Origin: Microplitis mediator
Taxonomy: Eukaryota; Arthropoda; Insecta; Hymenoptera; Braconidae
Assembly (NCBI RefSeq): GCF_029852145.1
Contig: NC_079976.1
Coordinates: 14,431,104-14,495,103, forward strand
DNA: 64,000 nt
Reading direction: 5' to 3'
In this document: piece by piece, positions 45,776-56,875 of the stretch
Layout: every line of letters starts with the position of its first letter
Position numbering within the stretch: position 1 is the first letter of the stretch
Notes under the pieces: generated by a model
Told to the model about the DNA's origin: nothing
The model's database searches: none
The model's input: only the letters and a program-made list of their open reading frames with translations
Position numbers and translations under genes: made by a program

Positions 45776-46680
45776 TACACTAATGGAAAAAATTAAAGGA
45801 TCAAAAAAAAATTCTAAATTTTTAGGCGATTTTCAACAGGCTCTAACTTTGAGAGAAATGGTCGTACAAGAAAAGAAAAAAAAGGAAATTGTAGCTCCAA
45901 GTATCTACTTTTTGGATTAGAACTTTAAAATTTTTTAGCGTCAGCAGTTTTTGAGTAATCTTAGAAAAACCAACGACAAAAAAATTTTCAAATTTTTTTA
46001 ATTTTTTTTTTTTGGTCTCCGGGCGTGGAAAAAATTATTTTTGCTTAACCACTATGAGGATCAGATACCTTCATTATTCAGCTTTAATTTCTTTTTTTGT
46101 GGACCTTGATACGTCCACTTCTCGCCGAGATATCGGTCTTCAAATAGAAAAGGATCCTTTTGTCTTTGATTATCGATATCTCAGAAACCAATGATCGCAC
46201 AGAAAGTTAATGGTGGGTTTTAAAAACTTGAATAAATTCCCTTCAATGATTAGTCATTGCTTTTTCGAAAAAAAATTTTTTCCTATCGTCAGATGAATTT
46301 AAAAATGCAACAAAAAAAGAGCTTTTTGTGGTTTTTTGGAAAATCAAGCGCTGAAACGAAAATATTGTGGAAATCGACTGTGCATTTTACAGTTCAATAT
46401 GTCCACAAAAACCCTGCCGAAAGCCAGATTAATCCAACCAGCCGTTTTTTTGTTTCACGCGATCAAATCTTTAAAAAAATTAAAGGATCACGTTTTTTGC
46501 TCTGAAAAGCTCATAATCTTTAACAAGATGAAAACAAACATTTCTTCGGAGCTTTGTCTACAATTTTATTGCAGACAGTGCTTAAATTTCCAAAAGAGAA
46601 AAAACTTTTTTTTCGAAACAAAATTTTCAAAAAAAAATTTTTTTCAAAAAAATTTTTTTTTGGAATAACTTAAGGTAATT
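45776..46680. mobile_element. Truncated copy of the TACACTAATG foldback family
   Basis: Begins TACACTAATGGAAAAAATTA and continues AAGGATC, TCTAAATTTTTAGGCGATTT and AATGGTCGTAC, matching the left arm at 56876. The block AGGATCCTTTTGTCTTTGAT near 46150 also occurs at 52810 and 57250. No right end with the inverted TACACT was seen. Three reported ORFs here are repeat sequence. Confidence 0.65.
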
Positions 46681-46984
46681 TACAAAACCAACACCCAATC
46701 ATTTTTAACACGTTTACGTTGCTGCATTCCGTGATTTTACTGATCTCTCAGTCATTAGTTAGAAAAAAAATTTGAAACCTGAGATGCAACGTTAACATTT
46801 TTGAAAATGTACAATACCAAGAAGCGACAGAATCAAGTCAGTCGATTAAAGTCAGTCGTTTACAAGAGTCGATCATAAGATCTGGTAGAGCCAAGAACTC
46901 TACACAAACCTGCTGGCTTGATCCTGTCACTCGGACTTGAAGCAAAATATATATCCGTATTTTATTTAAATACGCACTCCTTAT
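46681..46984. other. Non-coding gap
   Basis: Contains GTCAGTCGATTAAAGTCAGTCG (46838-46858), a short direct repeat. No gene. Confidence 0.4.
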
Positions 46985-47105
46985 TTAAACTTTGGGCGCC
47001 GCTACGGGCAGCCCAAAAATCACATACCTCGTATTGGGTGCCGCTACCGGCAGCCCGATACTCTCACCGGTTCCGGGCGCCGATACTGGCAGCCCGAACG
47101 CTTCC
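46985..47105 (+). repeat. Three tandem GC-rich hairpins, 45-bp spacing
   Basis: Units near 46990, 47034 and 47079 read TTTGGGC-GCCGCTACGG-GCAGCCCAAA, ATTGGGT-GCCGCTACCG-GCAGCCCGAT and TTCCGGGC-GCCGATACTG-GCAGCCCGAA. The outer stem changes in both arms while GCCGNTACNGGCAGCC stays. Confidence 0.7.
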
Positions 47106-47246
47106 TTTCCAAATCCGAAATTCATGCTTCGAGGCCGATGACGCAGGGGGTCAGGATGTGCGGTACAGCTCGGTCGCGAGATTCGAGGTGTCATCGCGGA
47201 CTTTACCGAAGGTCGTCCGAAAATTAAGTCGCTGGAAGTTATTGTT

Positions 47247-47365
47247 GAGCTTTCAGGCTCTTGTGTTGTTGAGCTTTCGAGCTCGTGTGTTGTTACGCCG
47301 TCGAGCTCGTGTATTGTTGGGCTTTCAAGCTCTTGTGTTGTTGAGCCTTCGAGTTCTGGTGGTTT
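47247..47365 (+). repeat. 24-bp tandem minisatellite of GAGC...GCTC hairpins
   Basis: Five units start at 47247, 47271, 47295, 47319 and 47343, each like GAGCTTTCGAGCTCGTGTGT. Most can fold as GAGCT-TTCG-AGCTC. The apparent ORF 46918-47367 spans this and the preceding hairpins and is not supported as a gene. Confidence 0.75.
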
Positions 47366-47625
47366 GATCGACCAATTAAAATTGCTTTTCCCTACGAAGG
47401 AACCGAGTTTCAGGGCTCGTCTTGTTCGCGTTCAACGGAGGCATCAAAGGGATTACTTGAGGCAAATGATGGGGCCCATAATCGTCATCATGGTAAGTCA
47501 ATAAACTTTTTTTGCATAAAATAAAAGAAGGTCAACAGCTGACGCACCTGGGGTCTATCGACACCCTAACGACGTCAACCTGGTAAATTTGAAAATATTC
47601 TGTCTCATATGTTGAGAAGCCAGAA
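47366..47625. other. Gap between hairpin array and LTR candidate
   Basis: A splice-donor-like GGTAAGTC lies at 47491, and 47540-47585 is moderately GC-rich. No coding frame recognised. Confidence 0.35.
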
Positions 47626-48088
47626 TGTAACAGCTGTAAATAGTTACAATTGCTCAAAGCATTAAATATTTAAGCTTATTATAGATTGATAAATTTGTGA
47701 TAAATTTATATTTGTGTGCACCACATTATTATTTATAATTATTTATTTTTATTTTGATATCACATGCGAGTGATACCAATCCGAACATTTTTATAATTAT
47801 GGTTTGCGTTATTTAACAAGTGGTTAAGAATTTATTGTGAAGTGAACTCTTATTATTTATATTATTGTTTTTATATACCCACTGAAACATTATTATAATT
47901 TAAAATATATCGGGTTGTTAAATGGCTACCAACCCGGGATTTATTTAATTTTACTATTTATTTATTACATACTATCTCTTTCTTGCTATCCTTTTCCAAC
48001 ACCTGAAACTGCTCTCTGTATTTTGTTATTTCATTTTTCATTTTCATTTCTTATTTATTGTTGATTATATTTTGTTCGTGGGGGTACA
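47626..48088 (+). repeat. Possible solo or 5' LTR
   Basis: TGTAACAG ... GGTACA, about 463 bp, followed after 5 nt by TGGCGCCCGATTCGG (48094), which looks like a primer-binding site because it starts with the complement of CCA. No second copy is in the window, so the call depends on the ends and the primer-like site. Confidence 0.35.
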
Positions 48089-48093
48089 CGAAC

Positions 48094-48111
48094 TGGCGCC
48101 CGATTCGGTTA
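48094..48111 (+). promoter_or_regulatory. Possible primer-binding site
   Basis: TGGCGCCCGATTCGGTTA begins with TGG complementary to a tRNA CCA end. I cannot match it firmly to a particular tRNA. Confidence 0.35.
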
Positions 48112-48499
48112 TCTAACCCAGCCTGGGAAGAGCTGTGTATCCATTGGGATCGTAGGCATCTCGAAGGGATATTTTTGGTTTTGTTTTTTTTTATTATTTT
48201 TATTTTCAGTTTTACCATTGGTGGGCCATAACGGCTATTCTGCACACACCACACTCCGCCGTGGGTTGTGACGAATAGTAGTGAACGTTACAATGTACAT
48301 TAAAATATATAACTGAAAAGCAACACAAGCGCGAAACATGAGTTCTAGTAACTACTACGTAACAGATAGAAAATTCTGATGTCACATATGGCAAGTGTCT
48401 GTATTTTTCCCGTGTATAGAAAGTAACTGAACATGTTGAATTAGCAGTCGTCGGTGCAGCAGTAATGTGCTAACTTTGTGATGTTAAAATAAAAATCGT

Positions 48500-48880
48500 T
48501 CAGGCATCAGTAATTACCAAGTTTTCATAAAGCGCATAAATAATATACAGCTGGTGAGCTTTTAAATTAATGTTTGCCGCTATTTTTGGGAAGTGCAAAA
48601 ATGTCCCGTCCATAAATAGCTGCTTACTATTCACAAATTTTGCCATATACTCCGGATTCCAAATTATTAGTGAATAATGCAGACCACAAGGTACAAGATG
48701 TAATGACAGTCGACCACCCTTGTACTCCAATTGGTCTAAATATTGGTTTTCACTGAGGATATTAAATCATTCCTGAATGCCACCAGTGATTGTCGGCAAA
48801 GCTAGCCCCGTACTTGTCCAACGCTTCATGGAACTTTTAATCAATTTGTAAGGTATTTCTACCGCTGCTATAGGGTATCT
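48500..48880 (-). pseudogene. MULE transposase core fragment
   Basis: Minus strand. In one frame with a single TGA: PIAAVEIPYKLIKSSMKRW, ALPTITGGIQE, (stop), FNILSENQYLDQLEYKGG, YSLIIWNPEYMAKFVNSKQL, FMDGTFLHFPK and HQLYIIYALYEN. The order helical linker, then a region before the core, then DGTF-x3-P and QLYTIHA-like is that of Mutator-like (MULE) transposases, where the Asp of DGTF is the first catalytic residue. It breaks off before the second Asp and the Glu. The reported 76-residue ORF is only its last two thirds. With the N-terminal piece at 50893-51100 it probably formed one gene. Confidence 0.65.
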
Positions 48881-48984
48881 ATAATTCATCAAAAATTAAA
48901 TCATTCTACTTTAAAATCATATGCGTACAAGTATATTATCTTCAAACCTATTTAATGTATGCCACGTTTGATACCACCCTGTTT

Positions 48985-49094
48985 AGAATATCTCAGAATA
49001 TCTTAGAATCCAATAGAGTCTCATAAATTCCCTTAAAGATTTTATAAGAATAAATGAGTTCTATAAAAAGTGCTATAGTTAAGTTTAGGTCCTT
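48985..49094. repeat. Inverted partial copy of the CTATAG MITE
   Basis: Reverse complement of the 10905-11255 type: AAGTGCTATAGTTAAGTTTAGG, TTCCCTTAAAGATTTTATAA. It abuts the hairpin-array element. Confidence 0.6.
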
Positions 49095-50258
49095 ATATAT
49101 TGAAACGCTGTTGAGGTCCACCCCCTCTAGTAGGGGTAAATCAACCGTGCGTTACCCATTTTAATTAAATGGGACCGTGTCCTTTTTAGCCAGTAGGCTA
49201 CTTATTTGGTAATTGATCCTGGTATTACCCGGTTCGTAAGGACCAGACGACCGTTTGGCCTTGAATTTATATATGCCAAGTGCATATAAAGGATCGGGAG
49301 TCGTGGGGCAAGATTATATGTAAGTAATATATGAAAAGAAGATAGACTGCAGGTATTTGCATAGTAAGCCGGAAGAATAATAAGCACAAGGGGTTGTAAA
49401 AGCCATAATAATAGTATTATTATTATATTTACCTGTGAGATGTTGATTCACTGGTGCTGATAAATATAACAGATAATTAATTAAGACAATTGTGAGCTCA
49501 GTATCACAATTGTCTGGTACAGCTACAAGCAGGTATTGTAGGTGGACATCGCGGCAGGTTCGCGCTTCTGCAAGCAGGTATTGCAGAATAGGTTGCGGCA
49601 GGTACGCGCTTCTACAAGCAGGTATTGTTGGAGAATATCGTGGCAGGTACACGCTTCCACAAGCAGGTATTGTGGCATAATATCGTGGCAGGTACACGCT
49701 TCCACAAGCAGGTATTGTGGGATAGGAGTGCAGCAGGTATGAACCTCTACGGAGTTGACGTCTTCTACAGGCAGGTACTGTAGGCTAGGAAAAAGTGTAG
49801 GCAGGTTTACACGAAGAAAATCATAATAGTTTATGATTATTATCTAAGGGAGTTCTTAGATGATACCGGATACTTAGTCGTAAATGGGTGATTACAAGTT
49901 AAAAGAAAGAGGTTAAAATATAAAACTGTATTTATTATAAATTCATAATGAAAGTGAAGGTGAGAAACAAGTTAAATCTGAGTAATAATCGGCGCGCAGG
50001 CCTTTTTATAGATTCACGTCGGTGCTTACGCGCCGACGTGGTGCGCATCCCTTCCATTTAAAACACAAATGGAGAGGGATTATGAAATAATAATAATAAT
50101 CGATCACTATGTCGACAGGTAAATCAGATAACATATGGTACATGAAATCGGTAACCGTCTATTATCATGGTATGATAATGAGGTGTCGTCAACCTCGTTA
50201 GAACATACAGCTATAAGAATCACTCGGATCTTTTAAGCAAGGCGATAACCAATCTATA
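49095..50258 (-). mobile_element. Hairpin-array element, copy B (inverted)
   Basis: Read on the minus strand it begins ATAGATTGGTT (50248-50258), has CCTCTCCATTTGTG...AAATGGAAGGGATG, a TATA box in GAATCTATAAAAAGGCC (about 50003-50009), AATAAA near 49933, a tandem hairpin array, and the same 3' block as copy A ending GTTTCAATATAT (49095-49106). No ORF. It sits between two pieces of a MULE pseudogene of the same orientation, so it probably inserted there. I see no clear target duplication. Confidence 0.6.
49526..49812 (-). repeat. 45-bp tandem array of hairpins with invariant GCAGGTA loop
   Basis: On the plus strand CAAGCAGGTATTG recurs at 49526, 49571, 49615, 49660 and 49705. Every unit has two hairpins: one with loop AGCAGGTAT and stems CTACA/TGTAG, CTGCA/TGCAG, CTACA/TGTTG, CCACA/TGTGG, CCACA/TGTGG; another with loop GCAGGTA or GCAGGTT and stems CGCG/CGCG, TGCG/CGCG, CGTG/CACG, CGTG/CACG. 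CTACAG-GCAGGTA-CTGTAG (49765-49784) and GTGTA-GGCAGGTT-TACAC (49793-49812) follow. ORFs reported across it are repeat artefacts. Confidence 0.85.
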
Positions 50259-50892
50259 GTTATTTATTGTCACTTTCTTTCACAGTGCGTTAAATTTCAA
50301 TACTTTGCTTATAGCATTTCAGTGTTATTTGGCAAGTGTGTTGATTTTGACTACACGTTTGGTTTTAGAGTGTCGATAATATAAATAATAATTGACAAAA
50401 ATGTTAAATAATATAGCTGTATGCAATCGATGTCCCTTAAAGTTGACAGGATACGATCTCTGAAGTTACTCATCAATACATACTAAGCATGTAGAGTAGA
50501 GATAAGGGAAAAAGAGACTTCGGAGATAGGACTTTGACAGAAAGAGTATAACTGTAGGAAACTTCGGCTGTGGTGTATAAAAACAGAATTTATCAATAAA
50601 CGAAAAATTGTAGAATGAGAATCCGTATTAACGAATACAAGAACTGCAAGAAAGTGTAAAGTTTATTGAAACAAAAACTCCTATTAGGCAATCAACTACC
50701 AAACGCGTAGTTAGAAATTTTTTAAGAAACTTAATTCGATATAGAATGGCATGAGAGTTAAGTAGTTGTAGTATATATTGAAAGAGTTCCAAAAATGGTA
50801 ATCATTTGAATAAAAAATGTTATCATTTTTTTTTATCATAAACAAATTTTTTTGACACAGTATAATGCATGTGATATCAATATTAAATATTA
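50259..50892. other. Non-coding gap inside the MULE locus
   Basis: No motif recognised; may be intron or decayed transposase. Confidence 0.35.
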
Positions 50893-51100
50893 AACTAAAA
50901 GTTACTAACGATTTGGCGACTTCGTCATAGATGTTTTTTTTATTGCACCTAGGAGTACATTTGTCCTTAAGTGCCTCTCTGAACAGCCGCTTCTCCTCGG
51001 CAACGTCATTTCGGGTGCACGTATGGCTTTGTGACTCCTCATGTCAGCCATTTTTCCAAATTAAAGTGCCATGGCACTTATTTCGGCCTTCGAATGTTTT
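50893..51100 (-). pseudogene. FLYWCH/MULE N-terminal fragment
   Basis: Minus strand, one frame with a TGA near 51045: RNKCHGTLIWKNG, (stop), HEESQSHTCTRNDVAEEK, RLFREALKDKCTPRCNKK and NIYDEVAKSL. This is the usual end of a FLYWCH-type zinc finger (C...H-x-C or H-x-H) followed by the F..ALK...IYDE helix that precedes MULE transposase cores. Together with 48500-48880 it suggests a MULE gene of about 2.6 kb, now disrupted by a 1.2-kb hairpin-array element and by point stops. Also contains the palindrome AAGTGCCATGGCACTT (51065-51080). Confidence 0.55.
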
Positions 51101-51243
51101 GAAGAAGCAATTATAATATCTAAACGATGCGATAGAAATAGTAAAATTTTTTAAATGTATGGAAAACAATGAATTACAAAATTTTTGGTGAATTTAATTG
51201 CAAAGTAAGATTTAGATTTTCTGCAGTGTGTAAAAAAACGTTA

Positions 51244-51582
51244 CACTGTAAAAAATTCGTGGAGTGAATGCGGATTAAATCCGGAGTAAATGCGAATTTA
51301 ATCCCTCCGGAGTGAAATTTACTCCAAAGAGGAGTTTTTAAATAATGGATCAAAAATAACTCCTCTAAATAAAATCGAAGTAAAAACTCGCGTATTACAT
51401 TACTAATCAACTGATACGCACACACACACGCACACGCAATCGCGCACTCGCACACACACGCACACGCAATCGCGCACTCGCACACACACGCACACATTCT
51501 CACACACACCTGAGCACACGCATGCACACATTCGCACAAACACGATCTCGCACGCGCACTCACGCACGCCCACACATACTCG

Positions 51583-51620
<38 letters not shown>

Positions 51621-51935
51621 AACTCGCTCACACGCACATACTTGCAAATGCACACACGCACGTACAAACATACTTGCACACACACTGTTTGACAGTTTAA
51701 CATAAATTAATATAAATTTATTTAAATGTTAAAACTCCGAACCGGAGTGAATTGCGCGAGAGTGAAAAAAAATCAGCGTCACTCCGAGATCACTACGCTA
51801 AATAGGAACTCTCATTTCACACCGCATGCGGAGTAATTTTTTTTAAAACTCCGGAACTCCGTCGAGTGGCAGAGTGAATTCGGATTGAAGCTAAATCCGG
51901 ATTCATTCCGGATCTACTCCCGATTTTTTACAGTG
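51244..51935. mobile_element. CACTGTAAAAAA MITE with embedded CA-rich microsatellite
   Basis: The ends CACTGTAAAAAATTCG and CGATTTTTTACAGTG are inverted, flanked by TA on both sides (TA target duplication likely). Sub-terminal blocks are also inverted: TGCGGATTAAATCCGGAGTA against AATCCGGATTCATTCCGGAT. The middle (51415-51690) is a CACACG/CACGCA microsatellite, which creates false cysteine-rich ORFs on the minus strand. Confidence 0.8.
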
Positions 51936-54295
51936 TACTCATTTTTTCGAAAGTAAATATTTAGAAAAAAGATACAATTACTGTTTTTGTGACAAAAAGG
52001 AATTAGACTGATTAGCAAGAAAATATTACTAATTTATCTCCAGAATTAATCATTATGAAAAATATATCACAAATTTGTTTATAAAATTATTAATACTATA
52101 ATTCGAAAAAATTAATATAAAATAATATTGATAAGATGATATAATATACACGAGCGACTTACAGTCACTACGTGACTGCCCAAATAATACTACTAAATTT
52201 ATAAAATACGCAGAAAAAAAGGATCTCTCGCTGCAAAAAATTTTAGTTTGCACAGAAATTTAATGCATTATAATTAAAAAAAAAAAAAATTTATATATAT
52301 TATTTATGAAATTGAATCTTTACATGTCATAGAATATGACTTCACTGCTTCCCGAGCTGAGGCGAAGCCATATAATATAATTGACATCATGAAAGATTGA
52401 AATTCTTGTTTTATCTCGTTTTTCGGAAAATTGTTTTTTTCTCTTAATTAATACTTGTTCTTAATACTTGTTCTTTTAATTGTTTTGTAAAACTTTTAGC
52501 AATCGGCCTGGACAAACGGTTAAATGGATCAATCTGAAAATTTCCAGGGTTTTTGGGGGTATTTTAAGCTGTAAAATCACCTGGCACATTAATCTCTCCA
52601 TTAATATTTGCAAAGTAGCGATTAATTGACTAAAAAACCGTAAAATGTCGTTTTTTGTGGGTTTTTCAAAATAATATGAAGGATGAAAAACATTTTTTTT
52701 TTTAAATCGAAAATGGAGCTTGTGGGGAATTTATTCAAGATTCTTAAACTGCCCTTCAAATTACTGTGCAACCATTAGTTGCTGAAATATCGATAATCAA
52801 AGACAAAAGGATCTCTTATCATTTGAAAGCTGATATCCCAGCAGCAAATTGTCGTATAGAGAAACAAAAAAAAACAAATTGTAGCTGAATAAATTTCCTA
52901 AACGAGCTATCAATTGATTTTTCTAAAAAAATTTTTCCCGGCCACGTACCCCCAAAAAACAAAACCAAAAAATTTAGAAAAATTTTTTCTCGATCTATTT
53001 CTTATGATTCCGCAAAAACCGTGACTAAAAAAATTACTTAGCTGGAAAAGTAGAAAGACCTCGAAAATTACTGTAGATTTGACTTCCAGCTCCAATAACT
53101 TTCGAACAGATGGATTTATCAAAAAATGATAAGAGATTTTTTTTTGTAGAGCGTTCAATTCACTACAAAAATATGTGATGGACATTAAATGCAATTTATG
53201 GTTCATTAGTTTCAAAAATCAAAATAAATAAAAATTTTTTTTCCCGTATTATTCTTATGGGAAATCATAAAGTTCGATGCGGACAACCTTAATATTAATA
53301 TTAAGGGCTTGTATTTTCAGGGGCCTATTGTGGCATCTAAACAAAACATTTGAGCCTAATTCTGCGAAAAAAAAAATTTCTTTTATTTTTTAATCGCCCT
53401 AATATTAACATACATTACATTAATTTCTATAAAAAAAAAATAGTATAAATTGATACAGGAAAATTATTTTTTTTTAAATATTGAATTTATTGATAATTTG
53501 AATGAATATGATTTGATGTTAATTTAATAAAATTCAATAATTTTATTGCTGTAAATTTGACAGATTTTTTATTTCTTTATCTTCGAACCACCAATTGAAA
53601 GTTGCATTTATATTTCTGTCCAGGATTACATTGGCCATAATGTTTCATTTAACAAATACACCATGTAAAAATATTTATACTCGAATTACCAATAAATGTA
53701 AAACCATACTAATGTTGATAATTTTTATTTACTAATTATAGAAATTTCATTTTTGACGGCGACCACAATAACTACAAATAATTTTTTTTTTTTTTTTTAA
53801 TGACAACAAACTTGGTCTTAGAGTAAATACAATACATACATAGTAATGAGAAAAATTGTAATAACTTACATTAATGTCGGAATTCCATCGTCATTTCTAA
53901 TAACTTTGTTACGGTGATAAGTAAATCCTCTATACTCCATTGTTATTTAATATATATATAAAAAAAAGGAATGAATTAACTTTGAAATTAAAATTGACGA
54001 AACTTAATTGAAACATAACCCGACTAGACGTGGTATGAAATGAAGACTGTATTTCATTTGCCCCATGTTGCATTCGCCCCAACCAACATGGCGTTCACAA
54101 AGAATAGTATGTCAACGCCATCTATTGTGTAAAAAATGAACTAAAAAATAAAAATTTCAAAAAGTACCGATAAAATAATAATAACTAAAAAATAGTTAAA
54201 TAAATAACAACATTTACACCGTTACACAAAATTAAAAAAACATAGCTAATGAGAACTAATAATGCTGGTAAATTTCGATGACCGCTTTCATAGGA
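51936..54295. other. Repeat mosaic without genes
   Basis: 52490-52900 matches the inner part of the TACACTAATG foldback family (GGATCAATCTGAAAATTTCCAG, AGGATCTCTTATCATTTG). 52905-53310 is another foldback half ending GCGGACAACCTTAATATTAA, related to the ends of the element at 6960-8195 and to 60470-60700. 53330-54295 is plain AT-rich sequence. Confidence 0.5.
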
Positions 54296-55020
54296 TTTTA
54301 CCGTGTAAACGTACAGAATACATTACTGAGTAGTTTAAATAAATAATAAAAGTCGAATCGGACCCCGACACTTGATCCAGCTAAGGTGGTTTCTTTCAAA
54401 GTTCACCATCGGAAACGTGCCGAATACATGATCAAGTACCCAAAATAAATAATAAGAGTCAAATCGGACTCTGGCACCTCCCCAAGTGGTTTTTTTCATA
54501 GTTCTCCATTGAGAACGGACAGAATAAATTATCAAGTACTCACGATAAATAATAAGAGTCAAATCGGACTCCAACACCTCCCCAGGTGATTTCTACCGTA
54601 GTTCATCATCGGGAACCTACTGAATATGATATCAAGCACTTAAAATAAATAATAAGAGTCAAATCGGACTCCAACACCTCCCCACGTGGTTTCTTCCATA
54701 GTTCACTATCGGAAAGGTACTGAATATGGTTTGAAGCACTTAAAATAAATAATAAGAGTCCAATCGGACTCCAACACCTCCCCACGTGGTTTCTTTCGTC
54801 GTTCACTATCGGAAAGGTACTGAATATGGTATGAAGCACTTAAAATAAATAATAAGAGTCAAATCGGAGCCCGACAACTCCTCCAGTTGGTTTCTTTTGA
54901 AGTCCACTGTCAGAAACTTACGGAATACATTACGTAATATTCAAAATAAATAATCAGAGTCAAATCGGTCTCCAACACCTTCCCACGTCGTTCTTCCGTA
55001 GTTGTCTATCAGAAAGGTAC
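54296..55020. repeat. 100-bp tandem satellite, seven units
   Basis: The phrase AATAAGAGTCAAATCGGACT recurs with AGTC at 54351, 54457, 54557, 54657, 54757, 54857 and 54958, a spacing of 100-106. Units carry CCAACACCTCCCCACGTGGT. A lone diverged unit lies at 57975-58060. Minus-strand ORFs here are repeat artefacts. Confidence 0.88.
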
Positions 55021-55637
55021 AGTGCTCATGAAAATTTTTTTTTCGTGAAATCATTAAAAATTTATACTATTGATGCCAATCATGTCATCATCAACTTATG
55101 AGAAAATTCATAATATTTCATAAAATTTTATATAATTTTACTGTCAGTAATAGTTAAAAAAATTAATTCCCAAATTTTCAGAAAATCGTTGATTTTTTTA
55201 GCGCGAAGTTAAAAAATATTAGATCACGAAATAAATTTTAACCAGATCTTACATATTGATCTAATAGATGAAGGAATTAATGAGACAGAACAATTATGTT
55301 TTTTATCGATGAGACAATCACGGAGACTACTAGGCTTGAATTTAAGTTCTCTCGATTCTAAGTCCTTGTTGTCATCTGCTGCACCGACCGACAGTCGTAG
55401 TCACATATGAATAGATAGTATATTCATCGAGATGTGGAGTTTCAAACTCTGATAATAAATCTTATATAATTTTATAAAATTTATAACAAAGTATATAATA
55501 TAGAACTTCATAACAATGTATGTAATATAGAATAAATAACATTTTAAAGACTTTATAGATCTTAAAAGATGCAACAATTTTGTAAAACTCTAACTAATTT
55601 AATTAACTTTAAAACATTTTGTTTTTCACGAGTGGAT
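55021..55637. other. Non-coding AT-rich gap
   Basis: Nothing recognised. ATAGAACTTCATAACAATGT-type phrases duplicate locally near 55490-55530. Confidence 0.4.
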
Positions 55638-55939
55638 TTAAGGGGGGGGGGGGGTAGGGTTTTAAAGGTGAAAAAAAAAATATTTTTATGATTTTTTCTC
55701 GGCGAAATGAGTAATATAATTTCATTTAACTTAATAACATATTATTGTACAACTTATAAACTATATCAGAAAAAATTTTCATTGGAAAATATTGAAAAAT
55801 AAGCCGGTGACGTTGAATCTCCCGAGGCGCCTTAAAAAAAATTTGTTTTGCGGTGAACATCATAACTCCTTACAGGATCATCAGAAAAAAAAATTAATAT
55901 GCATTTTAAAGGTGATGTTTTTCTCGTGGTAATCGGAAG

Positions 55940-55976
<37 letters not shown>

Positions 55977-56353
55977 CGATTTTTTACAGCACTTGGAAGT
56001 GAAAAACACGATTTTTGCTAAAAAAATCGCGGTTAATTTGTTATTAAAAAATAGAGAAGAATGAAAAAAAAAAAAACATCATCTTTAAAATGCATATCAA
56101 CTTTTTTTTTTCAGATGATCCTCTAAGGAGTTATGATATTCACCGCAAAACAACTTTTTTTTTAAAGCGCCTCGGGAGATTCAACGTCACCGGCTTATTG
56201 TTCAATATTTTCCAATGAAAATTTTTTCTGTTATAGTTTATAAGTTGTACAATAATATGTTACTAAGTTAAATCAAATTATAATACTCATTTCGCCGAGA
56301 AAAAATCATAAAAATATATTTTTTTTTCACCTTTAAAACCCTACCGCCATTAA
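55638..56353. mobile_element. Foldback element, about 0.7 kb, with G and T homopolymers
   Basis: The ends TTAAGGGGGG...TAGGGTTTTAAAGGTG and CACCTTTAAAACCCTACCGCCATTAA are inverted. Inner pairs: GATTTTTTCTCGGCGAAATG / CATTTCGCCGAGAAAAAATC and GGTGACGTTGAATCTCCCGA / TCGGGAGATTCAACGTCACC. The centre has a T-run of about 36 (55939-55976). Confidence 0.85.
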
Positions 56354-56875
56354 ACTTTACAAAATTTTATTTTATTTCTTGAAATTGTATGATTTTCAAT
56401 AAAATTAAAGTTTGGATGTTTCACGCAATTGTGTAAAATTTTGTAAAACTTTTTATATTTTTCTCGACAACAAGTTTGTATCGTTATCTTAAAATTTTAT
56501 TAATTTTTTAAACATTTCAGGAAATTCTATAAAAATTAATTATATAATGTACCTGAAGATCGGAACATTTTTTGTGGACGAACATAAAAAAACATAGTAA
56601 AAAGTTAAAAATATTACTGGATCTAGATTTCTGAATTGTTTCGCATATTACACGCTAGTGTGTCAGCCACTTAGGCAGTCAAAATGTATAAATTATTTTC
56701 ATTTTTGTTGCGCGAAAAACGGTACGATCTTCAGGTACATATTAAATATTACAAAATAGGAGTCTCAGCTCTTTACCAAATTTTTCATAATTTTATGAAA
56801 ATTATCTGGTTTTATAATTAAATATTATTAATTATTTTTTAATATTATAAATATTGATGAAACTTTATATAAATA
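56354..56875. other. Non-coding AT-rich gap
   Basis: Contains GTACCTGAAGATCGGAACAT (56550) and GGTACGATCTTCAGGTAC (56721) in opposite orientation, a remnant of another palindromic element. Confidence 0.45.

Noticed and set aside
45776..46680. Small protein genes with Phe/Lys-rich sequence
   Set aside because: The DNA matches the foldback family at 56876, and the residues come from A/T runs.
46918..47367. 149-codon ORF
   Set aside because: Runs across two hairpin minisatellites; the repeated LLSF.A.VLL pattern follows the 24-bp unit.
49492..49742. Four overlapping ORFs at the 45-bp array
   Set aside because: Same reason: tandem repeat read in several frames.
51174..51683. Cysteine/valine-rich ORF of 169 codons, minus strand
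   Set aside because: It is a translation of the CACACG/CACGCA microsatellite inside a MITE.
54335..54839. Two minus-strand ORFs with similar ends
   Set aside because: Products of the 100-bp satellite.
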